The translations under genes were made by a program, and so were the position numbers. The notes beneath the pieces were generated by a model. That model saw nothing but the letters and a program-made list of their open reading frames with translations, was not told where the DNA came from and ran no database searches. A stretch of DNA of 64,000 bases from Mycolicibacterium poriferae (GTDB lineage: Bacteria > Actinomycetota > Actinomycetes > Mycobacteriales > Mycobacteriaceae): contig NZ_AP022570.1 of the NCBI RefSeq assembly GCF_010728325.1, positions 1,612,001-1,676,000 of the forward strand. The letters are read 5' to 3'. Within the stretch, counting starts at the first letter, position 1. Every line of letters begins with the position of its first letter. Positions 1 to 7,316 of this stretch are shown here, piece by piece.

Positions 1-121
1 ACGGGTTCCGGTTCGAGGTGCAGGGAGCTGGCCGCCACGACGGAGTTGGGCTTCATCGGACAAGTATGCGGATCCCGGCGCGGTCACTTCACGAGTGGCA
101 CCGGCCACGCTGTCACCGGCG

Positions 122-181
122 GCGAGCGCGCGTCGACTGCCGGAAACCGCGGCGTGTCGCCGTTCAGACGCGCACTCACGG
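122..181. repeat. Interspersed palindromic GC-rich repeat, copy 1
   Basis: This intergenic element starts with GAGCGCGCG, has a central CGCGGCGTGTCG block and ends in GACGCGCACTC, so its ends can pair imperfectly. Similar elements lie at 1894-1957, 27494-27540, 29443-29508 and 36470-36533. I see no coding potential in bases 1-206 beyond short unconvincing reading frames. The element sits just upstream of the fadE8 promoter. Confidence 0.55.
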
Positions 182-206
182 AAATGACCGGCCATCGTAT
201 TACAGT

Positions 207-235
207 TTGTTGTGCGACTGCAGAAAAGATGTAAC
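207..235 (+). promoter_or_regulatory. Candidate sigma-A promoter of the fadE8 operon, near-leaderless
   Basis: TTGTTG at 207-212 and TGTAAC at 230-235 are separated by 17 bases. Transcription would start about 7 bases downstream, almost at the ATG at 245. There is no Shine-Dalgarno sequence before that ATG, which fits a leaderless or nearly leaderless mRNA, common in mycobacteria. This is a pattern match only. Confidence 0.35.
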
Positions 236-244
236 ACTGCCACC

Positions 245-1897
245 ATGGCTGTTTCCGACACGCATGTCGTCACCAACCAGGTTCCGCCGTTGGAGAACTA
301 CAACCCGGCCACCTCGCCCGTCCTGGCCGAGGCGCTGATCCGCGAAGGCGGTCAATGGGGCACCGACGAGGTGTTCGAACTGGGCGCACTCTCGGGTTCG
401 GCGCAGGCTCAACGATGGGGCGAGCTGGCCGATCGCCACTGTCCGGTGCTGCACACCCACGACAGCGTCGGTCACCGCGTCGACGAGGTCGAGTACGACC
501 CCGCCTATCACGAGCTGATGAGAGTGGCGGTCGGCCACGGCCTGCACGCCGCCCCCTGGGCGGATGACCGGCCGGGTGCGCACGTGGTGCGGGCGGCCAA
601 GACCTCGGTGTGGACCCCCGAACCGGGCCACATCTGCCCGATCTCGATGACCTACGCCGTGGTGCCGGCGTTGCGTCACAACCCCGAACTGGCGGCCGTC
701 TACGAACCGCTGCTGACCAGCCGCGCCTACGATCCGGTGCTTGCCATACCCACGACGAAGGCGGGCATCACCGCGGGCATGTCGATGACCGAGAAGCAGG
801 GCGGCTCCGACGTCCGGGCCGGCACCACGCAGGCTGTGCCGAACGGTGACGGGACCTACCGGCTCACCGGCCACAAGTGGTTCACCTCCGCGCCGATGTG
901 CGACATCTTCCTGGTGCTCGCCCAAACAGGCGGGGGCGAGCGAAGCGATGGGGGATTGAGCTGCTTCTTCCTGCCCCGGATCCTCCCCGACGGCAGCCGC
1001 AACCGGATGTTCCTGCAGCGGTTGAAGGACAAACTGGGCAACCACGCCAACGCGTCCAGTGAGGTCGAGTACGACGGCGCCACCGCGTGGCTCGTCGGCG
1101 AGGAGGGCCGCGGGGTGGCGACCATCATCGAGATGGTCAACCTGACCCGGCTGGATTGCACGCTGGGTAGTGCGACCAGCATGCGAAACGGCCTCACCCG
1201 CGCGATCCACCACGCGCAGCACCGAAAAGCCTTCGGCGCCTACCTGATCGATCAGCCGTTGATGCGCAACGTGCTGGCCGATCTCGCTGTCGAGGCCGAG
1301 GCGGCGACGATGCTGGCGATGCGGATGGCCGGCGCCACCGACCGGGCGGTGCGCGGCGACGAGCGGGAGACACTGCTGCGCCGCATCGGTCTGGCCGCGG
1401 CCAAGTACTGGGTGTGCAAGCGGGCGACCCCGCACGCCGCCGAGGCGATGGAGTGCCTCGGCGGCAACGGCTACGTCGAGGACTCCGGGATGCCGCGGCT
1501 CTACCGCGAAGCACCGCTGATGGGGATCTGGGAGGGCTCCGGCAACGTCAGCGCGCTGGACACCCTGCGCGCGATGGCGACCAAGCCCGAATGCATCGAC
1601 GTGCTGTTCGACGAGCTCGCGGGCACCGAGGGGCAGGACGTCCGGCAGGATCGCCGCGTGGCGGAGCTCAAGGCATCTCTCGGCGACGCCGAGACGATTC
1701 AGTACCGGGCCCGCAAGGTGGCCGAGGACATCTCGCTGGCGCTGCAGGGCTCGTTGCTGCTGCGCCACGGCCACCCGGCGGTGGCCGATGTGTTCCTCGC
1801 GAGCCGGCTGGGCGGACAGTGGGGCGGGGCGTTCGGCACGCTGCCCACCGGCCTGGACCTCGCGCCCGTCCTCGAACGAGCCATGGTCAAGGCGTGA
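245..1897 (+). CDS. fadE8: Acyl-CoA dehydrogenase, AidB/FadE8 type
   Basis: This 550-residue flavoprotein of the acyl-CoA dehydrogenase superfamily belongs to the AidB-like branch. It would carry FAD and either oxidise an acyl-CoA or, like E. coli AidB, act in alkylation protection. Visible hallmarks are the flavin-binding segment MTEKQGGSDVRAG, the GHKWFTSAP loop, and the C-terminal ECLGGNGYVEDSG and MGIWEGSGNV blocks typical of AidB homologues. I chose the ATG at 245, 11 codons into the longest frame, because it follows the candidate promoter at leaderless distance and begins MAVSDTHVV. It is followed by two enoyl-CoA hydratase genes and a PaaX-type regulator, the same order as Rv0672-Rv0675, so it probably belongs to a fatty-acid or aromatic-acyl catabolic unit. 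The physiological substrate is unknown. Confidence 0.93.
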   Translation: MAVSDTHVVTNQVPPLENYNPATSPVLAEALIREGGQWGTDEVFELGALSGSAQAQRWGELADRHCPVLHTHDSVGHRVDEVEYDPAYHELMRVAVGHGLHAAPWADDRPGAHVVRAAKTSVWTPEPGHICPISMTYAVVPALRHNPELAAVYEPLLTSRAYDPVLAIPTTKAGITAGMSMTEKQGGSDVRAGTTQAVPNGDGTYRLTGHKWFTSAPMCDIFLVLAQTGGGERSDGGLSCFFLPRILPDGSRNRMFLQRLKDKLGNHANASSEVEYDGATAWLVGEEGRGVATIIEMVNLTRLDCTLGSATSMRNGLTRAIHHAQHRKAFGAYLIDQPLMRNVLADLAVEAEAATMLAMRMAGATDRAVRGDERETLLRRIGLAAAKYWVCKRATPHAAEAMECLGGNGYVEDSGMPRLYREAPLMGIWEGSGNVSALDTLRAMATKPECIDVLFDELAGTEGQDVRQDRRVAELKASLGDAETIQYRARKVAEDISLALQGSLLLRHGHPAVADVFLASRLGGQWGGAFGTLPTGLDLAPVLERAMVKA

Positions 1898-1957
1898 GCG
1901 CGCGCGAGATGCCAGAACTGCGCGGCCTGTGGTGTGCCGACGCGCGCGCTCGCGGGG
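1894..1957. repeat. Interspersed palindromic GC-rich repeat, copy 2
   Basis: The spacer between fadE8 and echA4 begins GTGAGCGCGCGC and ends GACGCGCGCGCTCGCG, with a CGGCCTGTGGTGTGCC core resembling the other copies. Its first bases overlap the fadE8 stop codon. It could form a hairpin in the fadE8-echA4 transcript. Confidence 0.55.
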
Positions 1958-1970
1958 ACATGGTGACCTC

Positions 1971-2909
1971 ATGACCCACGCGATCAGGCCCGTCGACTTC
2001 GACGATCTGAAGACGATGACCTACGAGGTCACCGACCGGGTCGCCCGCATCACGTTCAACCGCCCGGAGAAGGGCAACGCGATCATCGCCGACACGCCGC
2101 TGGAACTCTCGGCGCTGGTGGAGCGGGCCGACCTGGATCCGAACGTGCACGTCATCCTGGTGTCGGGGCGCGGCGAAGGATTCTGTGCCGGATTCGACCT
2201 GTCCGCCTACGCCGAGGGATCGTCGTCGGCCGGGGGTGGCAGCCCCTACCGCGACACCGTGTTGTCGGGGCGCACGCAGGCCGTCAATCATCTGCCCGAT
2301 CAACCGTGGGACCCGATGATCGACTATCAGATGATGAGCCGGTTCGTCCGCGGGTTCGCCAGCCTCATGCACGCCGACAAGCCGACGGTCGTCAAGATCC
2401 ACGGGTACTGCATCGCCGGGGGCACCGACATCGCCCTGCACGCCGACCAGGTGATCGCCGCTGCCGACGCCAAGATCGGTTACCCGCCGACCCGGGTGTG
2501 GGGGGTGCCGGCCGCCGGGATGTGGGCGCACCGCCTGGGTGATCAACGCGCCAAACGGCTTCTGCTGACCGGCGACTGCCTCACCGGGGCGCAGGCCGCC
2601 GAGTGGGGACTCGCCGTCGAGGCACCCGACGCCGCGGATCTCGACGAACGCACCGAACGGCTGGTGCAGCGCATTGCCGCGGTTCCGGTCAACCAGCTGA
2701 TCATGGTCAAGCTCGCGATGAACAGCGCGCTGTACAACCAGGGCGTGACCAACAGCGCGATGATCTCCACCGTGTTCGACGGCGTCGCCCGACACACCCC
2801 CGAAGGGCACGCGTTCGTCGCCGACGCCCGCGAGCACGGCTTCCGTGACGCCGTGCGCCGCCGCGACGAGCCGTTCGGCGACCACGGCCGGAAGGCCTCC
2901 GGGGTGTGA
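1971..2909 (+). CDS. echA4: Enoyl-CoA hydratase/isomerase family protein (EchA4)
   Basis: This 312-residue crotonase-fold protein would act on acyl-CoA thioesters. The two oxyanion-hole regions are visible as GRGEGFCAGFDLSAY and HGYCIAGGTDIALHAD. The second lacks the usual catalytic Glu of classical hydratases (GGxE becomes GGTD), so the chemistry may not be simple hydration. An insert of about 45 residues (SSSAGGG to DQPW) separates the two regions and makes it longer than the usual 260 residues. The ATG at 1971 directly follows the repeat at 1894-1957. The stop overlaps the start of the PaaX gene (GTGA), indicating co-translation. Position matches Rv0673. Confidence 0.9.
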   Translation: MTHAIRPVDFDDLKTMTYEVTDRVARITFNRPEKGNAIIADTPLELSALVERADLDPNVHVILVSGRGEGFCAGFDLSAYAEGSSSAGGGSPYRDTVLSGRTQAVNHLPDQPWDPMIDYQMMSRFVRGFASLMHADKPTVVKIHGYCIAGGTDIALHADQVIAAADAKIGYPPTRVWGVPAAGMWAHRLGDQRAKRLLLTGDCLTGAQAAEWGLAVEAPDAADLDERTERLVQRIAAVPVNQLIMVKLAMNSALYNQGVTNSAMISTVFDGVARHTPEGHAFVADAREHGFRDAVRRRDEPFGDHGRKASGV

Positions 2910-3643
2910 CGGTGGCGACCCTGTCGCGGATGACCGCTCGCTCGGTGGTGCTCAGCGTGCTGCTGGGTGCCCACCCCGCTTCGGCCACGGCAAGCGAGTT
3001 ACTGAGGCTGACAGCAGATTTCGACCTCAAAGAGCCGACCGTGCGGGTCGCGCTGACCCGCATGGTGGGGGCGGGGGACCTGGTGCGGTCCGCGGACGGC
3101 TACCGGTTGTCCGACCGCCTGCTGGCCCGGCAGCGACGCCAGGACGACGCCATCGACCCGCACACCCGCCCCTGGGACGGTTCGTGGCGGACGGTGGTGA
3201 TCACCGGCGTCGGCGGTGACGCGCGTACCCGTGCTGCGCTGCGAACGGCCCTGCAGGACCGGCGGTTCGGCGAACTGCGCGAAGGGGTGTGGATGCGTCC
3301 GGCCAACCTGGACATCGATACCGACCCGGAGGTGAGCGACCGGGTCCGGACGCTGACGGCCCGCGACGACGCTCCGGCTCAGCTGGCGGCACTGCTGTGG
3401 GATCTGCCCGCGTGGGCGCGCTCCGGGCACGCCCTGCTCGACGAGTTGGCCTCGGCGCCCGACATTCCCGGACGCTTCGTCGCCGCGGCGGGCATCGTCC
3501 GGCACCTGCTCACCGATCCGGTGCTGCCCGACGAGCTGCTACCGGCGGACTGGCCCGGCGCCGCGCTGCGCCGCGCCTACCACGACTTCGCCGCCGAATT
3601 GGTCGCGCGGCGCGACGATGTCGACCTGATGGAGGCGAAATGA
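2906..3643 (+). CDS. PaaX-family transcriptional regulator
   Basis: This 245-residue protein has an N-terminal winged-helix region (VVLSVLLGAHPASATASELL, then PTVRVALTRMVGAGDLVR) and the C-terminal PaaX-like domain with a GVWMRPANLD segment. PaaX proteins repress phenylacetate and related acyl-CoA catabolic genes and respond to CoA thioesters. The GTG start overlaps the echA4 stop, and the stop overlaps the echA5 start as ATGA, so it is embedded in the operon it may control. It corresponds in position to Rv0674. The ligand cannot be inferred. Confidence 0.85.
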   Translation: MTVATLSRMTARSVVLSVLLGAHPASATASELLRLTADFDLKEPTVRVALTRMVGAGDLVRSADGYRLSDRLLARQRRQDDAIDPHTRPWDGSWRTVVITGVGGDARTRAALRTALQDRRFGELREGVWMRPANLDIDTDPEVSDRVRTLTARDDAPAQLAALLWDLPAWARSGHALLDELASAPDIPGRFVAAAGIVRHLLTDPVLPDELLPADWPGAALRRAYHDFAAELVARRDDVDLMEAK

Positions 3644-4413
3644 CCGATACGGCAGGCGGAGTGCGTGTCGAGAAGAACGGCGCGGTCACCACGGTCATCC
3701 TGAACCGCCCGCACGCGCGCAACGCCGTCAACGGCCCGGCCGCCGCCGAGTTGCACGCGGCGTTCGACGACTTCGACTCCGACGACAGCGCCGCGGTCGC
3801 GGTGCTGTGGGGCGACAACGGCACCTTCTGCGCCGGAGCCGATCTCAAGGCGTTCGGTACCTCCGAGTCCAACCCCGTGCACCGCAGCGGTCCCGGTCCG
3901 ATGGGGCCCAGCCGGATGGTGTTGTCCAAACCGGTGATCGCGGCGATCAGCGGCTACGCCGTCGCCGGAGGGCTGGAACTGGCGCTGTGGGCCGATCTGC
4001 GGGTGGTCGAGGAGGACGCGACCATGGGGGTGTTCTGCCGGCGTTGGGGGGTGCCGCTGATCGACGGCGGCACCGTACGGCTGCCCCGCCTGATCGGGCA
4101 CAGCCGGGCGATGGACCTGATCCTGACCGGTCGTGCCGTGGGAGCCGAGGAAGCCCTGTCGATCGGGTTGGCCAACCGGGTGGTGCCCACGGGCCGAGCC
4201 CGGGACAAGGCCGAGGAACTGGCCGCCGAACTCGCCGACCTGCCTCAGCAGTGCCTGCGTGCGGATCGCCTGTCGGTGCTGCACCAATGGGGCCGGCCGG
4301 AGGCCGAGGCGATGGACTTCGAGTTCGGCAGCATGTCCCGGGTGGCGGCCGAGTCACTCGAGGGCGCGTCCCGGTTCGCGGCCGGCGCCGGCCGGCACGG
4401 CGCCAAGGCCTGA
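3640..4413 (+). CDS. echA5: Enoyl-CoA hydratase/isomerase family protein (EchA5)
   Basis: This 257-residue crotonase has a standard layout: VTTVILNRPHARNAV at the N-terminus, the first oxyanion-hole block GTFCAGADLKAF, and the second block GYAVAGGLELALWADL with the conserved Glu. The second catalytic Glu region reads FCRRWGVPLIDGG, so the acid normally before the RRWG motif is Cys here. It is translationally coupled to the PaaX gene by an ATGA overlap. The last codons and the stop lie in a 12-bp unit that is repeated three times (4405-4440). It corresponds in position to Rv0675. Confidence 0.9.
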   Translation: MTDTAGGVRVEKNGAVTTVILNRPHARNAVNGPAAAELHAAFDDFDSDDSAAVAVLWGDNGTFCAGADLKAFGTSESNPVHRSGPGPMGPSRMVLSKPVIAAISGYAVAGGLELALWADLRVVEEDATMGVFCRRWGVPLIDGGTVRLPRLIGHSRAMDLILTGRAVGAEEALSIGLANRVVPTGRARDKAEELAAELADLPQQCLRADRLSVLHQWGRPEAEAMDFEFGSMSRVAAESLEGASRFAAGAGRHGAKA

Positions 4414-4440
4414 GAGAAGGCCTGAGAGAAGGCCTGAGAG
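4405..4440. repeat. Three exact 12-bp tandem repeats over the echA5 stop codon
   Basis: The unit AAGGCCTGAGAG occurs at 4405-4416, 4417-4428 and 4429-4440. The first copy carries the echA5 stop TGA, and the third abuts the stop codon of the convergent gene at 4441. The extra copies look like a duplication of the gene's own 3' end. Confidence 0.95.
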
Positions 4441-4842
4441 TCAGCCCTTGGAGATGCTGTTGTTGGTTCCGGTGTCGTTGACCGTCGGCTCACCCTGCTG
4501 ATACGTCACCGTGTTGTTCAATCCGACCACGGTCAACTCGTTGTCGACCCGCTCGAAGGTCACTTTGTTGTCCGCTCCGCCGATGTTGACGTTGGCGCAC
4601 GCGCCGCTGACCGTCAGCGTGTTGTTGGACCCGCCGATGTTCAGGGACTTGCCCTCGCCGCAGTCGAGGTCGGCGGTGGTGCCGAACGACCCGTAGTTGA
4701 TCGTGTTGCCGATCTCCACCTGGGCGCCCGAGGTGCCCGCTGTCACCGTCGGGCTCCCGTCCTGGTCGCCCGAGCCGCACCCGGTCAGGGCCAGCGCGGC
4801 GGCCGCAGCGGTGACGATCCCGGCGCCGATCCTGCGGCGCAT
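4441..4842 (-). CDS. DUF3060-type lipoprotein
   Basis: This 133-residue protein starts MRRRIGAGIVTAAAAALALTGC, a lipoprotein signal with the lipobox LTGC, so it should be anchored outside the cytoplasmic membrane. The mature part is Asn, Thr and Gly rich with repeated short beta-like segments (GGSNNTLTV, GGADNKVTF, VGLNNTVTY), the pattern of mycobacterial DUF3060 proteins such as Rv0679c. Function is unknown. It lies one base downstream of a secreted paralogue, so the two form a small operon. Confidence 0.8.
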   Translation of the reverse strand: MRRRIGAGIVTAAAAALALTGCGSGDQDGSPTVTAGTSGAQVEIGNTINYGSFGTTADLDCGEGKSLNIGGSNNTLTVSGACANVNIGGADNKVTFERVDNELTVVGLNNTVTYQQGEPTVNDTGTNNSISKG

Positions 4843-4843
4843 G

Positions 4844-5230
4844 TCAGGCCGGCACCTGGTTGATCCGGTTGGTCATGCCGAGCTCGCGGCCCCGGTCCCA
4901 CACGATGGGTGCGCCGTTCTTGTAGAGCACGGTCTGGTCCCATCCGTAGACGGTGATGTCGTTGATGACGTTGTCGGCGACGATGACGTTCGACGAGCCC
5001 TGCACCGTCACGGCCCAGCAGGTGCCGAGCGCGTTGATCTGGTTGGCGGTGCCGTTGACGTGCAGCGTGCCGTTGTTGCAGTCCAGGGTCTGCACGACGC
5101 CCTGTCCGGTGATGTGGGTGTCGCCGTTGACGGCGTGCGCGGCCGGCGCCCCGCCCAGCAGGACGGCCGACGCCGTCACCATGCCGGCGGTCAGTGCCCG
5201 ACCCCCGATCGTGGCAGCCGTTGTGGTCAC
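4844..5230 (-). CDS. Secreted DUF3060-type protein
   Basis: This is a 128-residue protein if it starts at the GTG at 5230, which is preceded by AAAGGGG at good spacing. A signal peptide is visible (LTAGMVTASAVLLGGAPAAHA) with a likely cleavage after AHA. The mature region contains the same Asn-rich short repeats as its downstream paralogue (VNGTANQINALG, VQGSSNVIVADNVIND). Two Cys residues may form a disulfide. It corresponds in place to Rv0680c. Longer upstream frames are out-of-frame shadows of the divergent gene at 5378. Confidence 0.75.
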   Translation of the reverse strand: MTTTAATIGGRALTAGMVTASAVLLGGAPAAHAVNGDTHITGQGVVQTLDCNNGTLHVNGTANQINALGTCWAVTVQGSSNVIVADNVINDITVYGWDQTVLYKNGAPIVWDRGRELGMTNRINQVPA

Positions 5231-5377
5231 GGTGCACCCCTTTGCTCGTCCGCGTGCGGCCCCGACAGCCACCGAAAGCTTACGATGCCGGTCGCTGTCG
5301 GCGACGCCGTTCCCGGGTTCGGTCCTTGTGCTGATACGAGTCGCCCGCGGCGGCGGTGCTCGGTAGCGTGAGCGGCG

Positions 5378-5926
5378 ATGCGCCGAGGTGTCCCACAGAT
5401 TTGTCTCGCCGCGGTCACCGTGACAGCGACCGTGGTCGCGTGCTCGCAGACCGTGACCGGAACGGCCCAGCGCGCCGAGTCCGAGGCGGTCGATGACACT
5501 CGCAGCTACGGATACGTCGACGACCGGTGCGGACTGCTCGACGACAGCTCGGTGCAGGAGACGCTCGGCGCGGCCGAGGTGACCCGGCCGTACAGCGGTG
5601 CGGTGTGCCAGTACATCCTGGCGCGGCGGTCCGGGTCGGGTTCGTCCATGACGATCGATGTCACGTTCTCCTGGTTCGAGACCGGCGAACTCGAGCGGGA
5701 ACGTCGGCTCGCCGAGGCGCGCGGTGCCGTCATCACCGAGTTCGACGTCGAACGCCACAAAGCCTTCGCCGCGCGCCGCGACACCACCGGCGCCGCGTGC
5801 TCGGTCACCGCGGCCGCCGGCACCGGCGTGCTCAGTTGGTGGGTGCAGCTGCGCGGGCAGAGAACCGGGGATCCGTGCGCGGAGGCGCAGAAGTTGATGG
5901 CCGCGACGCTGCAGTCGGACCTCTGA
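5378..5926 (+). CDS. DUF3558-type lipoprotein
   Basis: This 182-residue protein has the N-terminal sequence MRRGVPQICLAAVTVTATVVAC followed by SQTVTGTA. The Cys at position 22 is a plausible lipidation site. The mature part begins with a DDRCGLLDDSSVQETLG segment and has paired Cys residues, as in the mycobacterial DUF3558 lipoproteins. No enzymatic motif is visible. It is two bases upstream of a related lipoprotein gene and divergent from the DUF3060 pair. Confidence 0.7.
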   Translation: MRRGVPQICLAAVTVTATVVACSQTVTGTAQRAESEAVDDTRSYGYVDDRCGLLDDSSVQETLGAAEVTRPYSGAVCQYILARRSGSGSSMTIDVTFSWFETGELERERRLAEARGAVITEFDVERHKAFAARRDTTGAACSVTAAAGTGVLSWWVQLRGQRTGDPCAEAQKLMAATLQSDL

Positions 5927-5927
5927 C

Positions 5928-6458
5928 ATGCGCGGCGCACGCGTCGCGGGCCGGCTCGCCGCCACGGTGGGGGCGGCGGTGGTGCTGGCCGGCTGCGGCG
6001 GCGCCGCGGCACCCGATCAGCAGGCGACCGACGCCGAGCCCGGACCCGGGTTCGACAGTGCGGACTGCAACGGCGTCACGACGGCCGACATCGAGCGGGT
6101 GGTCGGGTCGAACCTGTTCAAGCAGGCGGTGATCGGTGACGCCGGCTGTTTCTGGCAGGAGAACACCATGATCGGCAGCGTCGGGGCCGGGATGGGGATC
6201 TCGACCTGGTGGTACCGGGGTAGCGACATGGCGACCGAACGCGAGCTCGAGGCGCTGGCCGGCCGCGAAGTGACCGAGCTGGCGATGGAGGGCAACGACG
6301 GGTTCATGGCCTTCGACGACACGGCGTGCAGCATCTACGTGGCCAAGGGCGACGACGTCATCACCTGGTCGATCCAGACGATGAACTCGGCCACGCTGCC
6401 CGATCTGTGCGGGATCGTCGACGAGCTCGCCCAGCTCAGCCAGGACCGGGTGAACTGA
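5928..6458 (+). CDS. DUF3558-type lipoprotein, paralogue of the preceding gene
   Basis: This 176-residue protein has the lipobox LAGCGG near residue 24 (VGAAVVLAGCGG). The mature part (DSADCNGVTTADIERVVGSNLFKQ, in pieces) and the STWWYRG segment parallel the DVTFSWFETGELERER region of the upstream gene. The pair therefore looks like a tandem duplication of a DUF3558 family member. They share one transcript, with one base between stop and start. Confidence 0.7.
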   Translation: MRGARVAGRLAATVGAAVVLAGCGGAAAPDQQATDAEPGPGFDSADCNGVTTADIERVVGSNLFKQAVIGDAGCFWQENTMIGSVGAGMGISTWWYRGSDMATERELEALAGREVTELAMEGNDGFMAFDDTACSIYVAKGDDVITWSIQTMNSATLPDLCGIVDELAQLSQDRVN

Positions 6459-6552
6459 GCGCCAGGGCAGGCCGGTTGCGGCGAGCAGCTAGAGTTTCTC
6501 GCTGACCCGGCTGCTTCCGCGGCCGGTCAGGCACCGACCAGGGGGATGACGA

Positions 6553-7128
6553 ATGGCAGCTCGGCCGCCGCGATCGGCGAGGCTGAGCCGCGACTCCATC
6601 GTCAACGCGGCCCTGACGTTCCTCGACCGCGAAGGCTGGGACGCGCTGACGATCAACGCGCTGGCCAACCAGCTGGGCACCAAGGGCCCGTCGTTGTACA
6701 ACCATGTGCACAGCCTCGACGACCTGCGCCGCACAGTGCGGATGCGCGTGGTCGGCGACATCATCGACATGCTCACCACGGTGGGTCGGGGCCGCACGCC
6801 CGACGATGCGGTCACGGTCATGGCCAGCGCCTACCGCAGCTACGCCCACCACCATCCGGGCCGGTACTCGGCGTTCACCCGGATGCCGCTGGGCGGTGAC
6901 GACCCCGAGTTCACCGAGGCCACCCACGCCGCAGCCGCCCCCGTCATCGCGGTGCTGTCGGCCTACGGCCTCGACAACGAGGCGGCGTTCTACGCCGCGC
7001 TGGAGTTCTGGTCGGCGATGCACGGGTTCGTGCTCCTGGAGATGACGGGGGTGATGAACGGCATCGACACCGACGTCGTATTCACCGACATGGTGATGAG
7101 ATTGGCCGCCGGTATGCGGTCGCGGTAG
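6553..7128 (+). CDS. TetR-family transcriptional regulator (Rv0681 type)
   Basis: This 191-residue regulator has an N-terminal helix-turn-helix (SIVNAALTFLDREGW, then TKGPSLYNHVHSLDDL) and a C-terminal helical ligand/dimer domain ending FYAALEFWSAMHGFVLLEMT and MRLAAGMRSR. In M. tuberculosis the equivalent gene Rv0681 sits directly before rpsL. Here about 15.5 kb separate them, and a degenerate second copy of this gene's last roughly 220 bases lies at 22459-22677. The start is the ATG at 6553. No ligand can be inferred. Confidence 0.9.
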   Translation: MAARPPRSARLSRDSIVNAALTFLDREGWDALTINALANQLGTKGPSLYNHVHSLDDLRRTVRMRVVGDIIDMLTTVGRGRTPDDAVTVMASAYRSYAHHHPGRYSAFTRMPLGGDDPEFTEATHAAAAPVIAVLSAYGLDNEAAFYAALEFWSAMHGFVLLEMTGVMNGIDTDVVFTDMVMRLAAGMRSR

Positions 7129-7316
7129 GCGTATACCCAGGTGACAATATGTCCTCCGAACGGCTGACATCGCTGACCAAATCGGTTGAATCGGTTGCCG
7201 AGGTGGTTGGCAAGGGTTAATTTTGTAGGGCCCGTGCGTGATTAGAGCGCTGTCTTGCAGTCCGGATGTTTTGACCGTCATTCGCTGGCCGCGCAATTTT
7301 TTGAGGGGGACGCGCA
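7129..7316 (+). promoter_or_regulatory. Leader and probable promoter region of the island operon
   Basis: This is the AT-richest stretch nearby and lies directly upstream of the ten-gene operon. It contains a tandem AATCGGTTG pair near 7179-7196 and a TTGCCG hexamer 17 bases before TAATTT. A strong ribosome site, GAGGGGG, precedes the ATG at 7317. The exact promoter cannot be fixed by eye. Confidence 0.35.

Noticed and set aside
1..244. Small plus-strand frames at the window start (for example 18-338)
   Set aside because: Arg/Pro-rich translations without motifs; they overlap the repeat, promoter and fadE8 start.
200..1972. A 590-codon minus-strand open frame opposite fadE8
   Set aside because: Antisense shadow of a recognisable acyl-CoA dehydrogenase; no motifs.
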